Shown: positions 10,815 through 19,533, counted from the first letter of the stretch. The stretch is 64,000 nucleotides of DNA from Paenibacillaceae bacterium (GCA_029256185.1 JAQSYI010000005.1:62001-126000), one strand, 5' to 3'. Made by a program: numbers and translations. Notes: a model not told the origin generated them from the sequence alone.

Positions 10815-11690
10815 CTATTCTTTCCCAACCGGGCCGGATTTACGCAACACCATTCTATATTGAGGGTCGAAGCCAGGCGGAGTAACCTCTTCCAGCGACA
10901 GGCCAGACTGGCTCAGCCAGGAGCGGGCCAGAGGGATGAAGGAGCGGTACAGCTCCGGGGGATAGCCCAAATTAAGATCATACTCATATTCCCAATGGGT
11001 AAAAATCATCACGCCCCCGGGCTTCACTACATCGACCACTGCCTTGATGATGGCGAGAAACGGTTCCTTAACCGAATCCTCCAACGTGCCGCTCTGATCG
11101 CGGATTGCCATTTCCTTCACCATGGCAGGCAGAATTTCGAACCAGTCGGTATGGATGGTATCCAGGTTGATTTGATCAGCTACAATAGTCTGGATGATGT
11201 CATTGACGGCATGCAGAAACACAACGGCATGAAACGTGTCCCGCGGCACATACTCACCGATCCTCGCCCCGTCCGCCTCGATAACCTCCATGTTGATGGA
11301 TAGCCGCGCCGCAGCCTTGACGAACCGTTCGGTCAGCCGCTTGTTCAGATTGGCCGTCATATAGCTGCCCAGCCCTTGGGAATAACATTCCACAGCCAAA
11401 GGAACCGCCAGTTGGTCGCCTGAGGCAATCTCCAGCACCCGGGCATCCGGTGTTATTCCCAGTTCGCCGAATATGACAGCCTGCTCCGCCACCCATCTCG
11501 CCGTCATCCAGTCCAACACATGCGGATATTGAAATGAAATGGGAGGACGCATGACATGCTCCAGCTTTTCTCCCAGCTTTTCCGCAGGCACGCTCTTGAT
11601 CATATCCACCACTTGCTTATCCAACCATTCCTGAAGCACGCGGCTCACCTTTTCTTCTTGCAGCACCTTGGCTAACTCCGTTGCAATCAT
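10815..11690 (-). CDS. Class I SAM-dependent methyltransferase-like protein
   Basis: A 291-residue protein with a Rossmann-type SAM-binding core. DARVLEIASGDQLAVPLA (about residue 80) occupies the place of motif I, followed by MEVIEADGARIGEY and later KPGGVMIFTHWEYE. The N-terminal 70 residues are helical and may be a dimerisation or lid region. The ATG at 11690 has GGAGG 8 nt upstream. Motif I is not the classical GxGxG, so catalytic activity is not assured. The substrate is unknown. The preceding 314 bp (11691-12004) hold AT-rich promoter-like DNA and a small GC hairpin near 11883-11909 but no gene. Confidence 0.6.
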   Translation of the reverse strand: MIATELAKVLQEEKVSRVLQEWLDKQVVDMIKSVPAEKLGEKLEHVMRPPISFQYPHVLDWMTARWVAEQAVIFGELGITPDARVLEIASGDQLAVPLAVECYSQGLGSYMTANLNKRLTERFVKAAARLSINMEVIEADGARIGEYVPRDTFHAVVFLHAVNDIIQTIVADQINLDTIHTDWFEILPAMVKEMAIRDQSGTLEDSVKEPFLAIIKAVVDVVKPGGVMIFTHWEYEYDLNLGYPPELYRSFIPLARSWLSQSGLSLEEVTPPGFDPQYRMVLRKSGPVGKE

Positions 11691-12004
11691 CCCGAACCCC
11701 TCCGTGAATAGGTTTTCCTTACTTCTCCACTTTACTTCCGGGATGCTTCCGCCACAATGTCCAGAGCAATGCATTTATTATTCGATTTTGCCCTATTAAA
11801 TAATATATCTATCTATTATTGTTTATTTTATATTGTATTTTGTCATCAACCTTGTACAACTTTAAGTCCAAGCACGGCAACCAAGCCGCCGTCCTCACAG
11901 ACGGGGCTTATTGGCGCTCATTGGGCAGACATCTTGCAACGGTGGTCATCAGGCAATCGCGGGCTTCGTATGATCCCGGGCTTATGACAATGGCAGGCAC
12001 CTTG

Positions 12005-12481
12005 CTATTTTACCTCCAGCACCCGGCTTTCCGTTATCGCCAGAAGCTCGTCCGGGCTGAGGGGAAATACGGACTTGGGATGACCTGCAGCCGCCCAGAT
12101 TTCCTCGTACTGCAGCAGGTCCCTATCAATCAAAGTACGCACCTGCTCCTTATGGGCCACGGGTGCCACACCGCCGATGGCATAGCCGGTTTTTTCCCGG
12201 ACGAATTCCGCATCCGCCTTGCCCAACGTAACTCCCAGTGTCTGGGCGACCGTCTTCTCGTTAACCCGGTTGATGCCGCTGGTGATGACCAGAAGCGCCT
12301 CGCCGGTTTCCGGCAGCCGGAAGATAATCGACTTGGCAATCTGGGCTACACTGCATCCGATAGCCTCCGCTGCCGCTGCAGCAGTTCTGGCACTGTCCGG
12401 AAGAAGCACAACCTGCCTGTTGAGCCCCTTATCATTCAAATAATTCTGCACCCGGTGCATTCCCTCGTTCCAATCATCCAT
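12005..12481 (-). CDS. YbaK/EbsC-family aminoacyl-tRNA deacylase
   Basis: A 158-residue YbaK/ProX-type editing domain. SARTAAAAAEAIGCSVAQIAKSIIFR and GYAIGGVAPVAH are the family signatures; the lysine of AKS is the usual conserved active-site residue. Family members hydrolyse mischarged tRNA, usually Cys- or Ala-tRNAPro. I use the ATG at 12481 because it gives the normal family length and AAAGGATGG lies upstream; starts further upstream would add up to 47 residues with no family counterpart. It is divergent from the AEC transporter. Confidence 0.85.
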   Translation of the reverse strand: MDDWNEGMHRVQNYLNDKGLNRQVVLLPDSARTAAAAAEAIGCSVAQIAKSIIFRLPETGEALLVITSGINRVNEKTVAQTLGVTLGKADAEFVREKTGYAIGGVAPVAHKEQVRTLIDRDLLQYEEIWAAAGHPKSVFPLSPDELLAITESRVLEVK

Positions 12482-12731
12482 GTTTTCCCAACCATCCTTT
12501 AGCGGTGTGATGTATGATCCTGTTAGCATAACATGTTTGGGACGGGCAAACCAAGGGATAGAATCAATATTAAGATTGTTATCCACCAGTTCCAATGCCA
12601 TGATAACCCTGAGCGGTTGCATGATAACCCCAGACTATTAAGGATATAGTTATTTCGTCTTGGACGGGGCAGGACAGTGTTTGCTACAGTAAGGGGAACA
12701 GACCAAACAATGGCAACGGAGGCGCAATACG

Positions 12732-13661
12732 ATGCAGCTGCAAGCGATTTTAACAACCATGTTCCAGGTGATTCTGCCCATTTCCCTGCCGGTGCTGGGC
12801 GGAGTGTTGCTGCGCCTGTATCAGAAGCTGGAAACCAAGCCCCTTCTGACTCTATATTTGTATGTCCTGAGTCCATCGCTTATCTTCAATACCCTGACCA
12901 AAGCCGAGCTGAGCTTCGGCGATGTCTACCAGACTGTAGCATTCAGCCTGTTGAATCTGCTGGTATTGTGGGCGCTGGCGAAGGTGCTGGCCAAGCTGTT
13001 GCGGCTGGAAGCGCCGGAAGCAGCGGGCCTCACGCTTATCTCCACCTTCACCAACAGCGTTAATTACGGGCTGCCTCTGGTGCTCCTGGCCTTCGGCCAG
13101 CTGGGGCTGGACAAGGCTTCGATCTACGTCATCTCCCAGATGGTCATTGTCAATACGATCGGGGTTTATTTTGCAGCGCGGTCCCAATTCTCGGTAAAAG
13201 ACGCCATCCGCTCCGTATTCAAGCTTCCGGCCATCTATGCGGCGGCGCTGGCCTTCATTGTCCGGTGGGCAGGCCTGGCACTGCCATCGGGACTGGATGC
13301 GGGCATCGTTATGCTGGCGAACGCTTACTCTCCCATCGCCCTGTCCATTCTGGGCGCCCAGATGGTGAATGTGGGCCACCAAGGAACGGCCGTTCAGGGG
13401 ACCAACCGGACCTTCTGGACCGGGCTTGCCGTTCGGATGCTGCTGTCTCCGCTGGCAGCCTTCCTGGTCCTGTTAGTCCTGCGCATAGAGGGAACCCTGT
13501 TCTCGGTGCTGATGATCCTGGCCTCCATGCCGGTGGCGGTCAATGCGGTGGTGCTGGCAGAGCGCTTCGACGCTTCACCCCGAACCGTCTCCCGCTGCAT
13601 CCTCTGGACCACGCTTGGCTCCTTCATCATCCTGCCAGTCTGGATTGTGGCGGTGAGGTAA
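12732..13661 (+). CDS. AEC-family (auxin efflux carrier) transporter
   Basis: A 309-residue integral membrane protein with about ten hydrophobic helices in two five-helix repeats. The Asn-rich break of the first repeat (TFTNSVNYGLPL near residue 105) is typical of PF03547. These carriers move small organic acids or amino-acid-like anions, and the substrate here is unknown. GGAGG is 9 nt upstream of the ATG. It could be co-transcribed with the following glycosylase gene, 141 nt away. Confidence 0.85.
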   Translation: MQLQAILTTMFQVILPISLPVLGGVLLRLYQKLETKPLLTLYLYVLSPSLIFNTLTKAELSFGDVYQTVAFSLLNLLVLWALAKVLAKLLRLEAPEAAGLTLISTFTNSVNYGLPLVLLAFGQLGLDKASIYVISQMVIVNTIGVYFAARSQFSVKDAIRSVFKLPAIYAAALAFIVRWAGLALPSGLDAGIVMLANAYSPIALSILGAQMVNVGHQGTAVQGTNRTFWTGLAVRMLLSPLAAFLVLLVLRIEGTLFSVLMILASMPVAVNAVVLAERFDASPRTVSRCILWTTLGSFIILPVWIVAVR

Positions 13662-13802
13662 GAAGCCGGAAGATGATCCACTGGTGAACTCCTGTTGGCC
13701 GTCCAGAACCATACGCTCACCGGCATTGACGAGGCGGGTACTTCCGTAATAAAAGCACTGGAAATCTTTTTCTACCATTTTTCATTGGAGGTCCATAAGA
13801 AT

Positions 13803-14414
13803 ATGAAGCTAAAAGAGCCATTAAGCGCTTTTGTACAGGGCTATGATGCAGCAGAGAGCTTTCAATTTTCAGATATAGACATCGACACCAGCTTAATTCA
13901 AGCCATTATGATCAACGAGGTTGTGCCTGGTAATCCGGCTGATGATTTTTATGGCCGCAATTCTCCTCCTGCTTATCTAACCACCACACTTCCCCTGTTT
14001 CATAAAGCGGGATTTCAGGCCTCCTCGGTGGATGACCTCATCGCGGCAGGAATTTATATGACGAATGCAGTAAAGATACCTAAGACAGAATCCGCAATCC
14101 CACGGGACATCCTTGAAAAACATGTGCCTGTGCTGGAATATGAAATCGGGCTGTTTCCAAATTTGAAAGTGATTATGCTGATGGGTGACGTGGCAAAGAA
14201 GGCTTTCAACATGATTGCCAAAGCCAGGACCGGGAAAACCGCCGTACCCTCCATATCTACATACAAGTTGAGGAACAGCGAATTATATTATGAAAATATC
14301 CGGATTTTCCCGTCCTATATCATGACCGGCGGCAATATTCTCATCGAGAAGTCAAAAGTGGAGATGGCTGCCGGGGACATTCAAAAAATGCTGGAGATCA
14401 TCAGGCAGTCGTAA
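13803..14414 (+). CDS. Uracil-DNA glycosylase superfamily protein
   Basis: A 203-residue protein resembling family 4/5-like uracil-DNA glycosylases. IMINEVVPGNPADDFYGRNSPPAYL occupies the motif A region, TNAVKIPK follows, and FPNLKVIMLMGDVAKKAFN and FPSYIMTGGNILIEKSK lie in the second half. The ATG at 13803 is preferred (GGAGG 11 nt upstream); an upstream ATG at 13695 would add 36 residues unlike the family. Members of this subgroup in Bacillota are poorly studied, and the cysteine ligands of an iron-sulfur cluster are not obvious. From about here to 28.5 kb the DNA is more AT-rich. Confidence 0.7.
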   Translation: MKLKEPLSAFVQGYDAAESFQFSDIDIDTSLIQAIMINEVVPGNPADDFYGRNSPPAYLTTTLPLFHKAGFQASSVDDLIAAGIYMTNAVKIPKTESAIPRDILEKHVPVLEYEIGLFPNLKVIMLMGDVAKKAFNMIAKARTGKTAVPSISTYKLRNSELYYENIRIFPSYIMTGGNILIEKSKVEMAAGDIQKMLEIIRQS

Positions 14415-14430
14415 GGAAACTTAAGAGGAA

Positions 14431-14778
14431 TCATTGGGGAAAACACCTGAATGCAATGATATTTCCGTCAGGGTCCTTGAAGGTTACATTCTTTGCCCCC
14501 CAAGGTCTCAGAGTCGGCGGAGTAACGATTTCTACACCAAGCGCCTTTAGCCTTTCAAATTCCATATCCACATCACTTACTGTAAAAGCCAGAGATATAT
14601 TGTTAAAATTCGTCTTCCGCTCAATCCCGTCATTGAAAATAGTAAGAGTCGTTTCTTCGGAAATAATAAATTGATGTACCTCGTCATTACTGCCATTATC
14701 GATAGAGAGCAGCGTTTTATAAAAGTTTGCTAAACGAATCACATCGTTTGTTAACAGGCACACCTCACCAATTTTCAT
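14431..14778 (-). CDS. VOC (glyoxalase/bleomycin resistance) family protein
   Basis: A 115-residue single-module VOC protein. It begins KIGEVCLLTNDVIRLANFYKTLL and ends with the strand AKNVTFKDPDGNIIAFRC, the typical position of the last metal-binding acid. The function could be a metal-dependent isomerase or dioxygenase, or a ligand-binding protein. It is convergent with the glycosylase gene, with 16 nt between them. Confidence 0.8.
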   Translation of the reverse strand: MKIGEVCLLTNDVIRLANFYKTLLSIDNGSNDEVHQFIISEETTLTIFNDGIERKTNFNNISLAFTVSDVDMEFERLKALGVEIVTPPTLRPWGAKNVTFKDPDGNIIAFRCFPQ

Positions 14779-14886
14779 ATGCAGACACCCCGCAATAAAT
14801 ATGGATCTATAAGTATAGCGCCAGTATAGTTAAAACATGGCGAAAGATTAGTTGGAAGCGATCAAAAATTGTAGAGGACGAGTGGA

Positions 14887-15552
14887 ATGTTTGCAATAGC
14901 AGAAGATAAAAACGACAAGTATACAATAAACAATATTATGATAGAAGACTTTGTCAACAAAAAATTCTGCGTGTTTGACCTTGAAGGAACCGGTCTGGAT
15001 TGTGAAAGGGATAGTATCATTCAGTTTGGCGCCGTTATCGTTGAAGATAAGGGAATGATCCATCCTGAGCGTTTTGATCGGTTGGTCAAACCATCAATGC
15101 CAATCCCGGCTAAAATAGAGAATTTGACGGGTATTACCAATGAAATGGTAAAGGATGCCGGGTCATTCAAGGATGTATTTCAAGAATTCCAACAATTTTC
15201 GCAGGGTTGTATAATGGTGGCTCAATGCGGATATGAATATGATTTTCGCATCTTACGATCAGAGTGCCAGCGTAGGGGATTGCCTATCGGAGATTCCGTT
15301 GAGATGGACACCAAGATACTTTTCAAGTTCTTACATCCGGAGCTTCTGGATACTTTTTCAACAGACTTTCTCTTGAACTATTATTCTATCGATGCATCAG
15401 GGTTGAAGAGACATACCGCTCTGGATGACAGCATCCTCGTTGCCCATATTATGGTTCATATGTTAAGAGAGCTTAGAGATAAGCGCATAAGTGACTTGAT
15501 TATTTCCACTCCTGTCGAGATCAAGAAATTCATTCCTCGTGCCCTATCCTGA
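14887..15552 (+). CDS. DEDDh-type 3'-5' exonuclease
   Basis: A 221-residue exonuclease of the DnaQ/RNase T class. The acidic residues are in FDLEGTG (exo I, near residue 30), YEYDFRIL (exo II) and HTALDDSIL (exo III, with the H of DEDDh). It degrades single-stranded DNA or RNA from the 3' end. The ATG at 14887 has AGAGGA 8 nt upstream; a later ATG (M18) is possible. It lies just before the CRISPR array. Whether it takes part in CRISPR function is unknown; DnaQ-like nucleases are sometimes linked to spacer trimming, but no cas1/cas2 is present here. Confidence 0.85.
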   Translation: MFAIAEDKNDKYTINNIMIEDFVNKKFCVFDLEGTGLDCERDSIIQFGAVIVEDKGMIHPERFDRLVKPSMPIPAKIENLTGITNEMVKDAGSFKDVFQEFQQFSQGCIMVAQCGYEYDFRILRSECQRRGLPIGDSVEMDTKILFKFLHPELLDTFSTDFLLNYYSIDASGLKRHTALDDSILVAHIMVHMLRELRDKRISDLIISTPVEIKKFIPRALS

Positions 15553-15575
15553 TAAAAGATGGGCAGCCTCAAGTC

Positions 15576-15615
15576 AAAGCTCCCGTTGGCAAATAAGCTG
15601 GCGGGGGCTTTTTTG
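15576..15615 (+). terminator. Rho-independent terminator after the exonuclease
   Basis: AAAGCTCCCG pairs with CGGGGGCTTT around a loop of about 18 nt, followed by TTTTT. Confidence 0.7.
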
Positions 15616-15648
15616 CGCGGCGGGAAGACGTGGGATAGGGGAGTGTCT

Positions 15649-15681
15649 GTTTCGCTTCGCGTATCTTGAGAGCGTTGTTAC
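15649..15681 (-). repeat. Possible eroded CRISPR repeat at the distal end of the array
   Basis: The plus strand starts GTTTC and ends TTGTTAC, like both ends of the array repeat, but is 33 nt long and differs inside. It lies 44 nt before the first clear repeat. Weak support; it could be chance. Confidence 0.3.
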
Positions 15682-15725
15682 AGACGTTGCCTAGAAAAGA
15701 TGCGAGTAGCAGTGATTTCAGCCAA

Positions 15726-15984
15726 ATTTCAATCCCCCATGTGCTATGGGTCACATTGTTACTTCACGACAGATATATGAAAAGATTGCTAGGTATTCCG
15801 TTTCAATCCCCTATATTCTACGGGTCACATTGTTACGATACGACGAAGATGGCAAGCCGTTGGCAGCAGAGTAGTTTCAATCCCCTATATTCTACGGGTC
15901 ACATTGTTACACGTAGTACCGATACAGGTATCTGATCCGATAAATCTGTTTCAATCCCCTATATTCTACGGGTCACATTGTTAC
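15726..15984 (-). CRISPR. CRISPR array, 4 repeats of 37 nt and 3 spacers of 37 nt
   Basis: Repeats are at 15726-15762, 15800-15836, 15874-15910 and 15948-15984. The last three are identical (plus strand GTTTCAATCCCC...GGTCACATTGTTAC). The first is diverged (ATTTCAATCCCCCATGTGCT...), which marks the old, leader-distal end. Spacers are 15763-15799, 15837-15873 and 15911-15947. Read on the minus strand each repeat ends in ATTGAAAC, the usual 8-nt 5' handle left by Cas6. Transcription is therefore leftward from the leader at 15985-16200. No adaptation genes (cas1/cas2) are nearby, so the array may no longer grow unless they act from elsewhere. Confidence 0.97.
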
Positions 15985-16215
15985 CGACTTTGTCGGGAGG
16001 CTTTAAGCTCATGTGCCGCAAGGTTTTTCGGGAACCGTTATGCCTGAGGCTACACTTGTTTTTTCGAGGATTGATTTTTTGCGCGAAAACCCCTTCGATC
16101 CTCGAAAGCTGTATTAGCCAAGTCATTGCCCTTTCTTATTTTCCCACAGACTGGCATTCAGATGCAAGAACTTATTGTGCTGCGTATCAGCCTACCCTAC
16201 CATATACTCACACGG
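15985..16215 (-). promoter_or_regulatory. CRISPR leader, copy A
   Basis: This AT-rich stretch joins the first repeat to cas6 and reaches into the last codons of cas6. It is closely matched by a second copy at 26585-26815, including a 22-nt identical run ending CCCACAGACTGG. It contains an inverted repeat TTTCGAGGAT (16062-16071) / ATCCTCGAAA (16098-16107) and, beside the repeat, CCGACTTTGTCGG. The array promoter should lie here on the minus strand, but I could not fix its -35/-10. Confidence 0.8.
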
Positions 16216-17153
16216 ATGCGCCCTAAATCAAAAACGGCATTTTTACCGATGTGAACCTGCTCTGCTGCCCTCAGCCATGGAAGAAACTCGGTCATTTCTC
16301 CTTCGTATTGCGCCCATCCCATAATCCCCCCCAGCCTCATATGCTCATCCTGCCGGGAGGAGTACCTGTCATAATCGACCCATTTGGTCGAATGGCGAAT
16401 TAGCTTGACCTGCTGGGCACGTTCCACCAAACCTTTGTAATCATAAGCTTCGGTTGGCATTCCGTGATGAAACTTCAGAATACTCGTTACCCGCCTCAGC
16501 ACGCTGCGAAATATGACGGAGAACTCTGGCTGATCCGTATAAGAACCTGCCGTCTTTAACCGCAACGGAGTTTCAAAAAACAGATTGACCCGATCTACCC
16601 GCTCCTCTGGACTCATCCAATCCGCTTCACTCATAACCATAGGCTGATGTGCCATCATCTCACCGCCTGCGCTATATACGGTACGCTTGAGATTTGGCGA
16701 GGCAGTGATATTTTCCACCTGGATCAGCTTGTAGGATCGTTTGCCCTTGCCAATGCCCTGACGACCCATCTCCTGAAAAGTGCTTACGAATAAGGGTGCA
16801 TAATGAATCGCTTTACCGAACAGCACCACATAGATATCGAGCAAATCCTGGGGTTCATACCAGGTCTGCTTATTTACTGGCACCTCCAGCAAATAAGGCC
16901 GGGGCACTTGATCATACTTGCTCATAAAACCTTCTCCTTGATCAGGACGGGTCTCAAACACATAAACATACGCACAATATGAAGCCGCGGCGCAATTCCG
17001 GCAGGCCAGATCAGGATGGATACAGGCCAGCTTCTTGAATACATTGCCGAAGCCTCCGCGAAACGTAGACGCCTTCCACGGCGGCAGGTCCAAGCCCTGC
17101 TCCCCGGCCTCCAGGATATAATGATAACGGGCCACACGCAAATGCTCCAGCAT
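16197..17153 (-). CDS. cas6: CRISPR-associated endoribonuclease Cas6
   Basis: A 318-residue Cas6 of the RAMP type found with type III systems. The N-terminal half has LPPWKASTFRGGFGNVFKK and a CxxC...C cluster (LACRNCAAASYCAY). The C-terminal half ends with GGIMGWAQYEGEM and the glycine-rich HIGKNAVFDLGRIRV. It cuts pre-crRNA inside the repeat to leave the ATTGAAAC handle. The ATG at 17153 has GGAGG 8 nt upstream; an ATG 23 codons earlier lacks one. Its 3' end overlaps the leader. It is separated from the cmr operon by a gene on the other strand. Confidence 0.92.
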   Translation of the reverse strand: MLEHLRVARYHYILEAGEQGLDLPPWKASTFRGGFGNVFKKLACIHPDLACRNCAAASYCAYVYVFETRPDQGEGFMSKYDQVPRPYLLEVPVNKQTWYEPQDLLDIYVVLFGKAIHYAPLFVSTFQEMGRQGIGKGKRSYKLIQVENITASPNLKRTVYSAGGEMMAHQPMVMSEADWMSPEERVDRVNLFFETPLRLKTAGSYTDQPEFSVIFRSVLRRVTSILKFHHGMPTEAYDYKGLVERAQQVKLIRHSTKWVDYDRYSSRQDEHMRLGGIMGWAQYEGEMTEFLPWLRAAEQVHIGKNAVFDLGRIRVSIW

Positions 17154-17292
17154 GATGGGTTCCTCCAGAGAACGAATATATAAGAGTAGAAGAAGAGGTT
17201 TTCTTGATGACTTGAATAGCAAGAGTCACAGTTCTTTCAAGTGCATCCCAACAGTGGTTGTAATTAATTATTCAAGTAGGCTTTTCAATTTG

Positions 17293-17321
17293 TTGTTCTC
17301 GCTTCCATCATCCTATATACT
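17293..17321 (+). promoter_or_regulatory. Candidate promoter of the plus-strand accessory gene
   Basis: TTGTTC and TATACT are separated by 17 bp, 30 nt upstream of the ATG at 17352. It is the only obvious promoter on the plus strand inside the cas region. Confidence 0.5.
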
Positions 17322-17351
17322 GGTATAAAACGGGTTAAGGTGGCTTATACA

Positions 17352-18167
17352 ATGTCTCAATACAGCATTAAAAATTTTTGGCAGGATGTCATTCTGCCAA
17401 TCCGTGCCCTTCCCAAGTCATTAGATGAAAGTAGTCTCAAATGGCAACAAGTACCCTCGTTTGATTTCGATAAGCCCGAACGTTTCTATTCATGTGAGAT
17501 TGCCTCAGGTACGGGTCATTGGTACAGAGATGACCGTGGGCAGTTATATTACGCCACCCGGTTTGCTCTGAGTGACTTCAATGAAATGAAGCTATCTCGC
17601 CAGATATGGCGTCCCTCTTACATGAAAGCCGATACCCCGCTTCCCCTTTCCCAGCGTATGGGATATGATGGAAATGAATATTCATTGCTCATTGACCAAT
17701 CACATCTCAGTAGTGCATCTATATTTTCAGAAAATGCTTCTATCCCTTTAGAAACTGATTTTGATAAGGCAATCGCTCATATTAATATGCTCATTGAAGA
17801 GTCGCCTCTAGACCACCTGTCCTTAGCCTCTCAGCTTGCACACTGTGATGGTGAGGATGATCCGAGAGTAATCGGTAAGCTCCACTTGCTTCGCAACCGC
17901 TATAATCAATGGACCACTCTATTTGTTGCAGGGACATGCAGCCGTTCATTTTGTACCTTATCGAACAATGATTTCTATATGAATCAGATTCAAAAGCCGC
18001 ATGTGTCCCGTCTTTACCTACTATATTATTGTTATTTCATACGATATGGCGAAGTACCGTCCAATCAAATGATGCCTCAACTGCTTGCTAATTTATGGCG
18101 TTCGACCGAAGCTAACACTCATCAATATAACCCCGCTCTATTTGAAAGTCACACTATCCTTAATTAA
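17352..18167 (+). CDS. Unrecognised protein encoded inside the CRISPR locus, opposite strand
   Basis: A 271-residue protein that I do not recognise. It has no signal peptide or membrane helix. It is rich in aromatic residues, with an acidic HCDGEDDPRVIGKL near residue 165 and a Cys/aromatic stretch FVAGTCSRSFCTL near 200; YLLYYCYFIRYGEVP follows. AAGGTGG stands 8 nt before the ATG at 17352; a GTG at 17340 is an alternative. It is transcribed against all cas genes, between cas6 and cmr6, and its last 30 nt overlap the end of cmr6. Its place suggests an accessory role (regulator, off-switch nuclease or effector), but nothing in the sequence proves this. Confidence 0.6.
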   Translation: MSQYSIKNFWQDVILPIRALPKSLDESSLKWQQVPSFDFDKPERFYSCEIASGTGHWYRDDRGQLYYATRFALSDFNEMKLSRQIWRPSYMKADTPLPLSQRMGYDGNEYSLLIDQSHLSSASIFSENASIPLETDFDKAIAHINMLIEESPLDHLSLASQLAHCDGEDDPRVIGKLHLLRNRYNQWTTLFVAGTCSRSFCTLSNNDFYMNQIQKPHVSRLYLLYYCYFIRYGEVPSNQMMPQLLANLWRSTEANTHQYNPALFESHTILN

Positions 18168-19043
18168 TGCAACCTGCTCGCACTCAATAAACTGCCCATA
18201 TCCTGAATTTGTTTTGGCTCCAATGCCAAAATCGAGCAGAATTTGTTTGAATAAATCCAGCTTCTGCTTGCCGGTTACAACGACTTGCCCCACCTTGCTA
18301 TCGCACAACCGAAATTGAAACTGAAAGGTTACATCTGAATTAACCTTGAGCATTTTTACAGGGACGGGGTTTTTAAATTCTCCGTACTCATCTGGATAAT
18401 ATTCACCCTCGAAGTCAACTCTATCTTTCGTTATATGAGGTGTTGTGTAATCTTCTCCCATTAACCTGTTCGTAGCACGAACAGGAAAAGCATCCAGAAA
18501 CAAGTCTGTCTGATAGACGCACCTTCTTTTAAGATCATCAGCTACTCCCTCAAAGATTTCTCGTTCAAGTGTGCTAACGAAGGACCGGTTCTGCTCTTTA
18601 TTTTGCCGGTTCAAACTCTCCAAATGCTCTCCAGTCAGTAATTGTTTCAATATATCGATGATATATTCTTGTTTCTCCTCTGCAAAAACATCCCCTCTTC
18701 CGCCAAAAGCACTACGCAGCACTCCCTTCACACTCGAGCCTGGAATGACAGGCATTCCCGTTGTATGATCGAAAGAAAAACCCATCTTGACATCTGAGGT
18801 TATGCTCTTAAGTCCATGTGCATATCCAATGCCAAGCAGAAGACCTGGGTATGCGGTTTTAAGTTGCATAATTTGAGGCATTGCAGTATCGAGTACTTTT
18901 TGATGAGTTGCTTGCATGGGGGTTTTGACGCCAAGAACCTGCTCCAAGTTCTTCTTTATCAGCCTATCGTTAATTAAATATTCCCTTGCCAGATCCGCAT
19001 ACATATCCCGATAAAATATATAGCCTAAGTTCGATTGGACCAT
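18138..19043 (-). CDS. cmr6: Type III-B RAMP protein Cmr6 (Cas7 group)
   Basis: A 301-residue Cmr6. The signature GIGYAHGLKSITSDVKMGFSFD...PVIPGSSVKGVLRSAF spans residues about 72-112, and the C-terminal GIGAKTNSGYGQF is the RAMP glycine-rich loop. It caps the Cmr backbone near the crRNA 3' end. Its ATG shares one base with the cmr5 stop (TGATG). Its 3' end overlaps the convergent accessory gene by 30 bp. Confidence 0.92.
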   Translation of the reverse strand: MVQSNLGYIFYRDMYADLAREYLINDRLIKKNLEQVLGVKTPMQATHQKVLDTAMPQIMQLKTAYPGLLLGIGYAHGLKSITSDVKMGFSFDHTTGMPVIPGSSVKGVLRSAFGGRGDVFAEEKQEYIIDILKQLLTGEHLESLNRQNKEQNRSFVSTLEREIFEGVADDLKRRCVYQTDLFLDAFPVRATNRLMGEDYTTPHITKDRVDFEGEYYPDEYGEFKNPVPVKMLKVNSDVTFQFQFRLCDSKVGQVVVTGKQKLDLFKQILLDFGIGAKTNSGYGQFIECEQVALIKDSVTFK

Positions 19044-19531
19044 CAGGATTCCTCCATTCCCACTATTGAGGTATCGTCTGTCACTTTATATGTTCGCAAT
19101 ACCAGTTTGATCGCCGCCGCCGCGGTTTTGATCCGTTGTGTGACATAAATATAATCTCCACTTCGCTGAGTCTGAACCAGTGTGGCAACTGAATCAAGCA
19201 AATTCTTCACGTTAGAGGTTTGATCGAAATTCAACAGTATACTTACTTCTTCATCTTTCTTCAACAGCAGCAAGATCAGTTTGATAATCGCATCTAAGTC
19301 TCCCTCACTACTGTTATTTTTTGAACTGTAAATATGCAGGGTAGGCAATAAACCTAACTGGATGATTGATGGACCTAATGCTGACACATAACCAACATAA
19401 ACTTTATTTACTCCTCCACAAGAAAAAATAGTTTTATTTAATTGATGTGGATCAGCAACCGGGTCGGAGATTAAACACAAGATTTCTACAGCCTCTGAAA
19501 CATACCGTTCTAATAGATGATTAGCGGACAT
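19043..19531 (-). CDS. cmr5: Type III-B small subunit Cmr5 (Cas11)
   Basis: A 162-residue, mostly helical protein. The Cmr5 signature YVSALGPSIIQLGLLPTLHIYSSK lies near residue 48-71. Cas11 subunits line the crRNA-target duplex inside the complex. The start is 2 nt after the cmr4 stop, with GGAGAGGAG upstream. At 162 residues it is in the usual range. Confidence 0.85.
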   Translation of the reverse strand: MSANHLLERYVSEAVEILCLISDPVADPHQLNKTIFSCGGVNKVYVGYVSALGPSIIQLGLLPTLHIYSSKNNSSEGDLDAIIKLILLLLKKDEEVSILLNFDQTSNVKNLLDSVATLVQTQRSGDYIYVTQRIKTAAAAIKLVLRTYKVTDDTSIVGMEES

Positions 19532-19533
19532 GG

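Noticed and set aside
14887..15552. DEDD exonuclease as a CRISPR adaptation protein
   Set aside because: It is on the other strand, is followed by its own terminator, and no cas1 or cas2 is present; proximity alone is not enough.
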